Source: Hydnum rufescens UP504
Taxonomy: Eukaryota; Basidiomycota; Agaricomycetes; Cantharellales; Hydnaceae
Reading direction: 5' to 3'
DNA length: 64,000 nt
Assembly (NCBI GenBank): GCA_014904985.1
Contig: MU129146.1
Coordinates: 1 to 64,000 of the forward strand
The notes beneath the pieces were generated by a model, which worked only from the letters and a program-made list of their open reading frames with translations, searched no databases and had not been told where the DNA came from. The position numbers and the translations under genes are program-made. Position 1 is the stretch's first letter; each line of letters begins with the position of its first letter. Shown here piece by piece: positions 1-11,279 of the stretch.

Positions 1-235
1 CTCTGAACTTAGAAAATGACCAGGGAGAAGTCATATAGGAGGGGGGTATCAGGATAGGTGCTGGAAGGCCTGGGAAGGCCCCTGAATGGGTCAGCGGGCT
101 ACATGGGCTTATCGGGCCAATCACAGTTATTATTTTCTCATTGTTTATGATGGGGGAATCCCATGTTTCATTCTTATTGACTTGTTTATTATTTATTTAT
201 TTATTTATTTAAAAATTCACAGGAAACTACCTAGT

Positions 236-1926
236 AGCACCACACACCCGCCCTAGTGGGTGTGTGGTACCTTCCCTTGCCTCATCAGGGGTTCGGCCAG
301 TTTTCAAAGGGGGGGGACATCGCAGGCAGTATCTATTGTATGATAACCTAGATTAAATAAGTAAAAATAAGATTAATATGTTAGTAAAGGAAAAAAATTC
401 GAAGGGAACACCAAAAGAGCAGCAGGTGCTGCTCTCTTGGCGTCGTGGTACACCTCATAATCAAACAAACTAACCTAATATTGCCACACACCCGCTTTGG
501 CGGGTGTGTGGTGCCGTATTTGTTTCGTGTTTCGTTGTTGCGGAAAATCGAGGGTCAGGGGTATGGGGGGCAGCGCGGTCCCGTGTTTTGCTTTGGACCT
601 GGTGTGTGCATTTGTCGAGTCGGATATCGGGCAGTGGAGATACCTAGAATAATAGTATGTTAGTAAAGAAAAAAAAAACAAAGGCAATGCCAAAAGAGCA
701 GCTGGTGCTGCTCTTTTGGCATCATCGCACACCCGTAGGGGGGAAAACTCACCTAATATTGCCACACACCCGCTTCGGCGGGTGTGTGGCGCCGTATTTG
801 TTTCGTCCTCGTATATGTTGCGGGAAGTCGAGGATCAGGGGGTATGGGTGGCTGCGTGGTCCCGTGTTTTGCCCTGGGCCTGATCTGTGCATTCGTCGGG
901 TCAGATATCACGCAGTAAAATGTACCTAGAATAATGATATGTTAGTAAAGAAAAAAAACGAAGGCAACACCAAAAGAGCAGCCGGGGCTACTCTTTTGGC
1001 GTCGCGGTACACTGCGTAATAATAAAAAAACTCACCTACTAGTACCACACACCCGCCGAAGCGGGTGTATGGTACGCAATGTCCTCGTCGGGTGGGTCTT
1101 CGCGGAGGGAAAAGACCTAGAAGAACGAATAATAATACATTAGGAAAAAAAAAGAAAACAGAGGTGCCAAAAGAGCAGCTTCTGCTGCTCTTTTGGCACC
1201 AGTGGGATTAGACGTACCTAATATTACCACACACCCACCGAAGCGGGTGTGTGGTTTGGACAGTTTGGTTTGGCGGGAGGCCGTTTGGCCCGTGCTCGGC
1301 TGGCAGATTGTCGGGTTTTGGCGGGCGGGTGGTGTTCGTATGGCGAGTTTTCGTTGGGCGAGTTTTCGTTGGGCGGGTGTTCGTGGGGCGGGTGTTCGTT
1401 TCGCGGGCGTTCGTTGGGCGGGTTTGGGGTCGCGGGGCTTGGCTCTGCGGGTTCATACCGGTTTGAGTTCAAGATCTAGAAAATAAATAATATTAGTTAA
1501 ATCATTAAAACTTTGCAAGAAGAGCAGCTTATGCTGCTCTTCTTGCACCACAAAATAAAATAAAAATAACAAAAAAAAAACAATCATATAGTACCACACA
1601 CCTGCCATGGCGGGTGTGTGGTACCTCATTTCACTCCGTGGCCACGCACCGTCCTGCTTTTCAGGTGCGGACTCTTGTTTGGGTGGGTCGTTATACGGGT
1701 CGTCCCCGTTCTTACTGGCCTGGTGTCGATACCTGGGGCTACTGGGGGTTTCATGTTGCTATTTGTTCGTGTGAAAGATGAGACCTAGATTTAAACAAAA
1801 AGGGCATCAGTTAAGAAGTAAAAGCAGCGCAAAAAGAGCAGCTTTGCTGCTCTTTTTGCGCTGTCGTAGCTATTCCAAAATAAAACTCACCTAGTGACCA
1901 CACACTCGCAACGGCAGGTGTGTGGT
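236..1926 (-). repeat. Hairpin/intron repeat array, left arm (minus-oriented units)
   Basis: Tandem units of about 180-370 bp with two alternating perfect or near-perfect hairpins. Hairpin A (core CACACACCCGC...GCGGGTGTGTG) lies at about 236-270, 481-515, 761-790, 1042-1075, 1226-1255, 1591-1624 and 1896-1926. Hairpin B (core AAGAGCAGC...GCTGCTCTT) lies at about 411-440, 688-722, 969-1000, 1163-1200, 1513-1547 and 1826-1862. Read on the minus strand, hairpin A is followed within about 10-20 nt by a 5' splice-like site, then hairpin B, a branch-like ACTAAC, a pyrimidine-rich tract and CTAG. The DNA between the CTAG and the next hairpin A differs from unit to unit. Short open frames cross the units but none is conserved as a protein, so I treat this as structured repeat DNA. 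I know of no named family that it matches. Confidence 0.85.
644..752 (-). other. Predicted spliceosomal-type intron in array unit (left arm example)
   Basis: On the minus strand AG|GTGAGT starts at 752, ACTAAC lies at 664-659, and the acceptor CTAG ends at 644 (109 nt). Hairpin B (688-722) sits inside. Equivalent segments are 474-348 (GTTAGT donor), 1035-926 (110 nt), 1217-1117 (GTACGT donor, weak branch site) and 1890-1785 (106 nt). The positions of donor, hairpin, branch site and acceptor are the same in each unit. Splicing itself is an inference. Confidence 0.65.
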
Positions 1927-1976
1927 TGTCTAGTTCCTGTTTGGGCGGTTTCCTTGTTAGGTGGTTGCGTAAGGTG

Positions 1977-2624
1977 TGACACAACTCAATGCCGGCAATT
2001 GCCGGCATCCAAAAAGCGCCCAAGTGCGGCGTCACGACTACAGTATGAATTAGTAGCAAGTGACTAAATGTAGAATAAATACCATATAATTAATATTTGT
2101 CGAAAGGAAATAAAGAGGCCATAACAATGAGTCAGAGTTCACTAAGGCATGCACGTTGCAAAGTGGATTGGGCGATTTCTATGCTTCACAATCGGCTCAA
2201 ATTTAAATATATTGGTGGAATATATGTACCCTACATGGGCGATCAATTATTTTGGGCGCTCTCTCCATTTTTCAATTTTTCATACCTTCAATTCCCTAAA
2301 ATAGGGAATTGAAGGTACGAAAAATTGAAAAATGGAGAGAGCGCCCAAAATAATTGATCGCCCATGTAGGGTACATATATTCCACCAATATATTTAAATT
2401 TGAGCCGATTGTGAAGCATAGAAATCGCCCAATCCACTTTGCAACGTGCATGCCTTAGTGAACTCTGACTCATTGTTATGGCCGCCTTATTTCCTTTCGA
2501 CAAATATTAATTATATGGTATTTATTCTACATTTAGTCACTTGCTACTAATTCATACTGTAGTCGTGACACCGCACTTGGGCGCTTTTCGGATGCCGGCA
2601 ATTGCCGGCGTTGAGTTGTGTTTC
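1977..2624. repeat. Large near-perfect palindrome at the centre of the hairpin array
   Basis: Two arms of about 323 bp are reverse complements with only a handful of mismatches. They meet at a 3-nt centre around 2300 (CCCTA AAA TAGGG). The palindrome holds inner short palindromes (CCGGCAATTGCCGG near 1992 and 2594). The hairpin-array units on either side point away from it in opposite directions, so it sits where a bidirectional promoter or a fold-back terminus would. No protein family is encoded; the 71-codon frames on the two arms are just the same sequence read twice. Confidence 0.9.
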
Positions 2625-2675
2625 TTTCTCTCGCAACCACCACCTAACAGGGAAACCACCCAAAGAAGGAAAGAT

Positions 2676-4260
2676 GACCACACACCCGCCGATGCGGGTG
2701 TGTGGTCACAAGGTGAGTTTTTTTTATCGTAGTAGATACAACAGTGCAAAAAGAGCAGCGAAAGCTGCTCTCTTTGCGCTGCTTTGAACTTGTTTACTAA
2801 CACAGCACCTTTCATATAGATCATGACCTGGTCCTAGGGATCAGCCAAACGATGAAGGCCCGACCTGCCAGGGCCCAAATAGGACCACGCCAGGCACCAC
2901 GCCAGGCAACAACGCGAGAAGGAAGACCGCGACAACGCGACGAACACGACGAACGCGACGAACGTGACGAACGTGACGAACGCGACGACGACAGACGACA
3001 ATGCGCCCAGTGAATGGCCGCACGAACCCCACACCCGCTACGGCGGGTGTGTGGTTCTCTATAAGATGAGTCCCCCCCTCCAATATGTCCAGCCGCGCAA
3101 AAGGAGCAGCGAAAGCTGCTCCTTTTGCGCTGGTTTTAATTTCTCACTAACGTAAAGATTTTTTCTAGATTATCCCCTGCCCTACAACCAATGAAATGAA
3201 GAACCACCCAACAAGAACGAGCGGAACGGACCCCCGCCAAACAGGGACCCGCCAAATGAACCCCAAACCCCCCGAAACGACAGCCCATGACACGAACGCG
3301 CGCCAAAAGCCACATGCCAAACGAAACCCCCGCGAGTGAAGGACCACCCCACCAGCAAAGACACAAAACGACGTGAAGCCAACGAGTGGCCCCAGGAACC
3401 ACACACCCGCTGCGGCAGGTGTGTGGTACTTCAAGATAAGTGTTTATTGTTTATTTTTTTCTTTTTTGGCCAAGAAGGGCGTGTAGCTGCCTCTTTTGCA
3501 TATTTAATGTTTATTTTTCTTAGCTTTGGACTCGCCCCACACGAACCCCACCAACCCGCAAGCGAACCCACACCGGACCCCGAACGAAGACCGGGAGCAC
3601 CACCCGCCCGAGGACAGAAACCAACCACCCCGGACAAGAAACCGCGGAAATGCGACCGGGCCAGACAGATGACCTACGCGCGGAACGCGCCAACCCACCC
3701 TATGGCGGGTGTGGTCTACTATTAGGTGAGTCCCCCCCCAATATATACAGGTGGCCGCAAGAGGCAGTGTAAGCTGTCTTTTGTGTTGCCTTTACTTCTT
3801 TACTGGATGACCTTTTTTTTTCTATATAGGTCTTCACCTTCACTACGGCAATACCGGGCGAGACCCACTACCCCGCATCTCGTAAACCCGGACCGCCAAC
3901 ATTGGGGAATTGTCACACCCGCGGCAGCGGGGTGGGGTTAACAAGGTTGAGCCTTTTTTTATCAATCCTGCGGTGCAGAGAGCGCAGCTGTGCTTTGCAA
4001 AGCTATTTTCTACTATTGGTTTTTTCCCTAGATCTTGGACTCGATCGCATGAACCCTCGACCCAAACCCGCAACGAAACCCAGCGAATGAAGATTGCAGC
4101 CAAACCCGCAACCCACCGACCCGACCCCGACCCCGCTGAGTTGAACCCCCACGACCCGAAACTCAGGAGACAAGCCAAACGCCCCCCACGATGAAGGTGA
4201 GCTTTTTCTTTGGCGTTGATCGCTGCAAGAGAGCAGGCCCTTGCTGTTCTTCATTGGGCG
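2676..4260 (+). repeat. Hairpin/intron repeat array, right arm (plus-oriented units)
   Basis: This is the mirror image of the left arm. Hairpin A copies lie at about 2676-2708, 3028-3055, 3397-3428, 3690-3715 (worn) and 3913-3935 (worn). Hairpin B copies lie at about 2744-2781, 3096-3130, 3460-3500 (worn), 3756-3790, 3966-4000 (worn) and 4220-4255 (worn). Units run on the plus strand, away from the centre at 2300, and decay with distance from it. The variable part of each unit is rich in CGAAC-type short repeats, for example 2935-3000 and 3560-3660. Confidence 0.85.
2713..2819 (+). other. Predicted spliceosomal-type intron in array unit (right arm example)
   Basis: AAG|GTGAGT at 2713, hairpin B at 2744-2781, branch-like ACTAAC at 2795-2800, acceptor TATAG ending at 2819 (107 nt). 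A second good copy is 3726-3829 (104 nt). Units near 3066-3168 and 3435-3523 have ATGAGT and ATAAGT at the donor position, so they are mutated there but keep the acceptor; the 3066-3168 unit also keeps its ACTAAC. This supports descent from spliceable copies. No transcript is available to prove splicing. Confidence 0.65.
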
Positions 4261-4299
4261 CATGGTGAGCACCCCCACTTGGGCGAGCGACCTATATTT

Positions 4300-5480
4300 T
4301 AAATAATAGTAGTAGAATATAATATAATATAATAAATAAATTAAATAATCCATGGCGTAGGGCCCCAGGGCCCCTGGGCGCCTTGACCAGCCCCTTGATT
4401 GAATTGCAGGGGCCCCTGGGGGGCCCGGTTGACTATCTAGTTAGCCATATAAAGCAACCTTTGAAGTATCTATTAGATCCTGATAATGCTCGACTGACCA
4501 AGGCGCAACTCTAGCTGCTATGGACAGTCCCATAATTGGAATGTCTCCCTTGTTAATAATGGTATTATTTGCATCTGATTCTCACTCTATGTTGGTGTCC
4601 GGTATACTATGCTTGATACAGCAACCAGAGGAATATGGATGTTTTGACAGGCACTAAGGATGTTGATATACCTTGGTGCCATGCTTGGGTAGATTGAGAG
4701 AGATTAATTCTGAATCTCTCTTCCAAACTTCTTTATGCTAATTTTGGATGTCCCACTCTTATATATTTCCTGGCTTAAAAATTCCCACATGGATGTGATC
4801 TCCACCCCTCTTTATTATCTTCGCTTACAGTGGTCCCTTAAGCATGATGATTCCACCCTTCTGTTATTTTCTTGGCCTACAATGTTAACTCATATGAGAT
4901 GATTCAACCCCCTCTTATTTATTCTTGGCCTCCGCCCTAGATTATGACCCACCCCTATATTCTGTCACTTTCATACCCATATCCTAGTGGATTCCCCCTA
5001 TATGTGTTCCTTGGCCTTATATGCCCACATTTGAGCTCAATTCTACAGATTTCTGAGACTAAACACCATGGACCAGGGTCATCCTAAGCAGTACCAAAGC
5101 TACTTGTGTGATATCATAACTCTAATGCGAACCTATTAGGACACTGTGGTATCACTGCTACTATCCAGATTCATGAAATCGAAGTCAAAGTCTGCTAAAG
5201 CTTCAAACACACCTCCCATTGCCTCACATGTTGATTTCAAACATTCCTATAATTCCAGGAAAACCATAGATACTAGATATCCAAATTAGGATGTTTGCCA
5301 CAGGAAATCAGAGTATTTCACATTTCTCATGTGTCAAGTTCTGGAGGATTGCCAGTCCAAATACAATGAAGGCTTTCAAATCCGGGTTTTCATTGAAAGC
5401 ATTTGGAAAACTTAAGAATCAGAATAATCTTTTTTTCACTCTTAGACTGGCATGCTTTGACCAATAGAGTTGACTGCACA
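4300..5480. other. No recognisable gene
   Basis: A short AT microsatellite (about 4310-4345) is followed by GC-rich palindromic sequence built from GGGGCCCC-type blocks (4358-4430), then about 1 kb of AT-rich, CpG-poor DNA with stops in all frames. I see no protein family, RNA gene or clear element ends. Confidence 0.5.
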
Positions 5481-5889
5481 GCTTGAACCTTCAGTTTGCA
5501 TCTGGCCTTGCCTCACTCTCACCTCACCTCCCAACAGTCTGGCTCTGTTGACCCCATTCACTACCTAAGCCCCCTCCATTGCACAAGCAGAAGAATCCCC
5601 AGACTACTGTCATGCATGATTACAATGGTTGTACCTCTACCATGCATGGAACTATTGTTCCAAAGGGTGGGCTCCATGACCTCCTCAACACATATTGTGT
5701 TGATACCTAAATCTCTGGAGACAAGGGGGAGGTCCCCTATCACTCTGACCTTCAAGTACTGAGCTCAGCTTATTGATGGTCATCAAGATGATGAAACTCT
5801 AGGAACTGTACATTATATTGGTGCCCCACATCCCCGCAAACACCACTGGGCTGTGTATTTATGAGTCAAAGGTTTGGGGCCATATTATT

Positions 5890-6140
5890 CTCACTATTAT
5901 TCTAGGACAAACCGCTAAAGACATGGATCCCTTATCAGATGATTTCCTTGATGCCATGCTCTGGCATGAAGGGTGTGGAGATGTGTTGATGACACCAGGG
6001 TGTCCTGACTGCAAGACTCCGGAGAGAGCAGTGTATACTGCTGCAAGAAGAATGCTTCTTCGACAAGCTTGTTTGCAAAGTATGCTGTGTTTGTCATCAC
6101 ACTAGACTACCCTTCATTGTACAGAGTGAGTTCCAATGGA
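5890..6140 (+). pseudogene. Fragment of KDZ transposase (CxC2 cysteine-cluster region)
   Basis: The translation carries the hallmark start of the CxC2 region of agaricomycete KDZ (Kyakuja-Dileera-Zisupton) transposases: KTWIP, then DDFLDAMLWHEG, then a CPDC pair. It matches the same part of the fuller KDZ copy at 59.25-59.47 kb (FLDSMLWGDG, CPDC). Frame changes are needed between KTWIP and DDFLD and again after the CPDC motif, and the second cysteine pair is degraded. No other part of the gene is recognisable nearby. It is a decayed fragment, not a working gene. Confidence 0.65.
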
Positions 6141-9138
6141 CTCTCTCAAATTAGCAGCATACTGACACCAGTCAGCAATGGTCAGGTCAACAATTTGAAC
6201 CAGTGAGTCTTGTGAGTCTGGGCCTATGAATTCAGCTTAATCACTCCTCTGACCAATATGATGCATGTCTGAGCCCTAAGCCAGGTCCTTCAAAGTTCAC
6301 AGTCTCTACTACATTAATCTTACCTTCTGTGGATGCTCCCATAAAAAGACTGTGGTATCATCAACCAATCCTTCATCATGGTTGTTCCCTGCAACTGTTA
6401 CACCCACAAACATGTGTGACATTCCAACTTTACACCACTTCGTTAATCTGGTCATATCTGAATTAAGATTGGGAGGAACAGAAGATGGGATGGGTTCCGG
6501 ATCCAGTGGATTAGTCCAGTCCATGGGACTGAGACCTTCCACCTAGCCCAACAGGCTAGCAGTTCCTGGAGGGTTAGGGTTCTATGCCACTAGGGCAAAT
6601 AGAGGGTTTAGTCATAAGCTGAGAGTTGCACATGTGTAGTGCATAATCAACAGTCTGCAACTATATGGACGAGACAGTTGATGGTGGTAGAAAAGATACA
6701 TTTTTTGTCTTGCCATGGCTCTTTCCATACAGGCTGTATGACTAAGGAAGACTATGTAAGAAGAGTAACTCCCAGGGCAGCACCAAATCCTCACTTCTGA
6801 GGGGATGAAGCTTCCCACTGGGTTAAGCTTAGAAGCTATAGTAAAACCAATTAGGAGAATAAAGTGGCTTATGGCTTAAGGGACTCATAACACCACTAAC
6901 ACAGCCCCCCAGTCCCTTCAGCCATGAAGGGTCATCTTTGCAAGTGGGCTCCTTTGTCCTATCAGTCAATTGTAACTGTGTGGCCATCCAGGTTTCAGTC
7001 AAGGCAGCAAAAAGCCAAATTGTCAAGCACAGCAGGTCCATTGCTTGGGATGCCATAATGAGTGAGTGCCATAATGGCTAGAATGGGTTTATAATCTGGC
7101 TGATAATTCCTCAAGACATCCCTTTGCCTAGTCATCATTTGTGTCTTCAGAGGGAATACTCCAATCCATGGGCCTCCAAATGAAGACTTCATTCTAGTGA
7201 TGATACATGCAAATTCGACAGGGTGGTGACCCTGGCTCAGGTCTAGCCTTCGAAGACTGTCATTTATGATGGGACTCCTGACTCTGGTATATCGATAACC
7301 ACCCAAATGGGGGGTCTATGTGGACATTGATGTCATGTAGTCTCAGAGGGAGCCTTCTGGGGGTGCTCTTGTTCCAACAGTGAGTAGGGTTGAACCCAGT
7401 TGTTTCTTGAGACACGCTGGGTATTACTGAAGCATTACTAGGAATTCATCATGCATATTTGGCCCATGCATGGGCACAAGGGCACGGTATCATTATGACA
7501 CAGGGCCATCCTGTGGATATTGCTTGCTGCTGTGGGGCTTTGCCAATGTGGACATTTGATACTGTTGGGATTGAGTTGGCAACTGCTCCAGAATACCATT
7601 CCCAGTTTGTTTGATATCCCAATGGTACATCCTTTGACATGACTTGGCTGCATCCCTTGGCTTTTGTTGTTGCTAGATCAATGCCTGTCCCAATGCCTGG
7701 GCCTACAGCTCCCATGCTGTGGGGAGCCTCAGACACTCGAAGTGCATTCCCACTGAATAGAGTATGTCTATGATTACGATCTTCTGACAGTTCCCATTAT
7801 GGACTTCTGCAGGAGATGTCAGAAGGTCCGGGGCTTGAAAGAACAATGGGTCAATAGTTCATTAGGTTGGTCTGAAGCCATATGCAGAGTGTGCATTCCT
7901 TTGTGAATAAGGCATCATGCAACATATCTCCTCCAATTGGGTGACCAGATAATTATTGACATTCCTGCTCCATGTCCTTCCGGGTTCACATTTTTGTCAA
8001 GGACAGACCAGTGGACTACTTCTTGGCTGGCTCGAATGTAGGAGTTTCAGTGCTTCTCGGTATTGCCAACATGAAGCCTTGAGTGGGGGGCCTGGTGCAA
8101 CCCTTGTGTATTGTGTTCTGGCTGTCATGACAACCTGGGAACCCAGATACATTCCACTGAAGTCAGTCCATGCCTGCGATGGGTGGCTTGTTGGCATGGG
8201 TACTGCAGTCGACTTGAGCTCTCCAGGTACCAATAGGGCAGACAACCCATTCAGTCTGACGTTGCTGTAAGGTTCCTTTGACTCAATCCTTGAGGCTTTG
8301 AACCCCTTACTGGCCATTTTACCACACCAAGGGTTCAGCAGGGTCTGTTCCATTGGCGGACAGGCACATATAGGATCGTCTAAATTCTTGCAACAGTGTT
8401 GCTGCAGCTTCAACTCACCTTTGAACCATACTGTCAACATCACATGCTGGGGCCTACCCCTGCAAGGGTGACTTTCCTTCATGTAGGGACCTGACAGCAG
8501 TTGATCCAATTGGCTCTTCCCTTGCAAGTCCCAGGGTTCTTGTTTGTGTCATTCAGTGACTGTGGTCTTCCCATGAACAGTCCCTTTTACAAGTGAGTTC
8601 AAAACCTTGGTCCAAGCCCATGGGCTAGATGTTTTTGGCACATTTTCACACCTTTGTGAGGTCCTGAGGCTACCAGGATCAGTCTGACGACAACTCCATG
8701 ACGTCGTTTCATAGTTGACCATACTAACTTCATTGCTTCAGTCTATGAGATTACTCTCATTCTGTTGCACAGTAACAGGGTCCTTCTCAGGACAACAGGT
8801 AACAGTTCCTACTATGGGTTCCTGCAACAGTCATAGGAGAGACCGGGGGTTGCAGGTATGGTGCATTTGTAGTCTACTAGGTATGACTAGAGGTTCCATA
8901 CTGAAACACATAGATCTTGATGGGGCAATGGGGGCCATTACCATCAGGGTACATGTGTCCGGGCGAGAGTTCAAGGTGACATGTCATGTAGTTACTGATT
9001 CAGTGGTAATGACTATGATCATCTTGGAATGTCATTCAGTTCCCACCCACAGCTTTTTAGCTTGGAAATGAAGAACTTTAAGCCCAGAGGCTATCATAGT
9101 TTCATGGGGCAGACTGCAGACCCTATGTCTGGTCACGA
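6141..9138. other. Degraded DNA with unrecognised open frames
   Basis: The longest open frame is 7997-8527 on the minus strand (176 codons). It has several Cys and Pro residues but no motif I can assign. Others at 7449-7736 (minus) and 8715-9071 (plus) are also unrecognised. The DNA is CpG-poor like the surrounding transposons, so this is probably eroded mobile DNA rather than host genes. Confidence 0.4.
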
Positions 9139-10605
9139 TGTGGAAGATAAAAACATCCAGTATCAGAAAATGCGAATATCCATTGATACCAGCCATTGAA
9201 ATGATCATGTGACCTATTACAAAATTAATTATGGCTATGCATGAAAACAGAGTTCATTCAATTACTCCATCAGTTTTGATCGGAGAGGTACTCCCATATA
9301 ACGCTTAGAAAGCTGCGATTCACACCTCTCGAATGGTACCAAACACAAGTCAAACGGACCAAAACTGCACTCTCCAGACCAATTTTACTATCAAAATCCG
9401 GAATTCTCAGTAAAAAAAAACGAATTTCTCTGTCAGTTCGCATCCAATACCTTCAGAACAACTGCTCCTGGAAGATATAAAAAATTCGCATCCAATGGTA
9501 CTAAGCACACGAATAACAGATCAAAACTGAACTCTACAGAACGATATTACTATCAGAATCAACACCCATCAGTAAAAAATGAATGTCTCTGTCAGTTTAC
9601 ACTGGATCTGCTCGGAACCACCATGCCCAGGAAAGCTGTTAAAAATCCACATCGAATGATACCAAGAACGTCTATTACGGATGCAAACTGTTGTTTCTGC
9701 ATTGAATCCCATCCATGCACTTGCCCCCATTATCACCAGCACAAGAAACATCTAACCACTGGCTACAAACAAATTAATCCCAAGAACTTGAAATATCCTT
9801 TGATTTCATCTCCCATTGCCACAAATAATCTTAGAATTCACAGATAAGAAAGATAACACCTCCTTGACTACCCTTTTGTTCTGTTTATGAATGACTCACC
9901 TTCCTTGCAACCACTTTATGAAAGTAAACACCTTCTCAGCAACCCTTTTGTTCTGTTATGAATGACTCACCTATCATGCAACCACCTTATTGAATGACTC
10001 ACCCTCCTTGACAACCCTATTTTCTCACATATGACTCACCTAGGAATGATCATATTCTTTAAACACAGCCACCTTCAAAAGGTATAAAGCTGGTAGATTT
10101 TCCTGTATCCCCCATCTCTTACTACTGGAATATACTACTGTCTACAAATCTGCTTGCATCTGAAGAGATACTGATCTAAAAGCCATCTGGAGCTAAGTCA
10201 TATGCAAGGTTGTTAAACTAAGTCACTGGAAGCCCTCTACGCGAAATACTAAGCCAAGGATAGTTGCAGGACCTAAGGTTAGAGTTGCTGGACATCCAAG
10301 GAAAGGTGAGTGATAACAAAGTTAAGTCAGAAGGAAGAGAAACACATTGACATACTAAATCAAGCTTAAACTAGTCTAGAGCCCTCTTTAGAGATCCGCA
10401 TTTTGACCAGGAAGGACACAAATAGGTACACACATAGCAGTAAACAGTTATACATAAATTATAACCTTCCCACAAGCATCTTCGATATATCAATTGACTA
10501 TAGCTAGTCGATAGCGACAATCTTATCCTCACTGAATACCATAACAACTTGTTAGAGAGTGGATAAACCATCATAGTGAACCGCCATTGAATAAGAAACA
10601 GAATA
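9139..10605 (+). mobile_element. Old solo LTR, family A (copy 1, diverged)
   Basis: It begins TGTGGAAGAT at 9139 and runs in reverse-complement register with the LTR-A copies at 17060-18660 and 31816-33392. It shares the internal blocks GGTACC-TTCGA, CTGACAGAGA and the tRNA-like segment near 9690-9765. The far end is eroded: homology fades near 10605 without the CTTCTATA terminus. It is much more diverged than copies 2 and 3. No coding sequence belongs to it. Confidence 0.75.
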
Positions 10606-10619
10606 CAAAGTAAATAATT

Positions 10620-11140
10620 GATTTAACTTATCACTAATCCTAATAACCAAGTGCATATAATGAAATAAAAAGAAAAAAGGAAAACTGTTACCAAAAGAGG
10701 AATCAAAGAATAACATATAAAAAATGGCAACTCAAAAAAAAAAAATCTAACACCTATATAAATCTAACAGGCATCAATGATAAAAAAACAGTAAAGAAGA
10801 AACAAATGAATAGAACCATAATCTATATAATCAAAGATATAACACCACAAGCAAATTAAAACAAGAAATAAAAATACTGACACATCATAATAAACCACTA
10901 TGCACAACTTCAATTAAATGTCAGGGACACCAATCAAAAAAGAAAAAATCATCAAAAAAATATGAGACAAATGCAACAAAATAGAATAAGCAAAAGAAAA
11001 AATAATAAAAAAAAACAAAAAGAGAGAGAATAAAAAATCAAAAAAAACAAAACCAAAACAAACTGATGATTATACTCGACTGGGTCTTGTGCAACTGAGG
11101 CTTGGTATTGCTGGTATTGGATTGAGGTAACCATTGCATT
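10620..11140. repeat. A-rich low-complexity tract
   Basis: About 500 bp of A-rich sequence with long A runs and AAC/AAT/AAAG-type simple repeats. It has no credible frame; the open frame on the minus strand is a poly-Phe/Leu artefact of the A runs. Confidence 0.7.
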
Positions 11141-11279
11141 ATTTCATAATTCAGAGGGGATCGCCACAGTGAGCTTTGGATCAGATGTTCATCATATCCT
11201 TCTTTCTAATTGGAGTTGTCCAATAAGATATGATGGATTTGTCATTTGAGTCCTTTGATAGAATCTGACAGTCCTTTAA

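Noticed and set aside
1193..1486. Open frames of 70-130 codons across the hairpin array (for example 1193-1486, 3336-3725) as genes
   Set aside because: They arise from hairpin and short-motif repeats, overlap on both strands, and are not conserved between units as proteins.
236..4260. Hairpin array read as a CRISPR array
   Set aside because: Repeats are two different palindromes at irregular spacing with no uniform spacers, no cas genes, and the DNA is eukaryotic.
7997..8527. 176-codon minus frame as a host gene
   Set aside because: No recognisable motif and CpG-poor composition like the flanking degraded transposon DNA; left as unrecognised.
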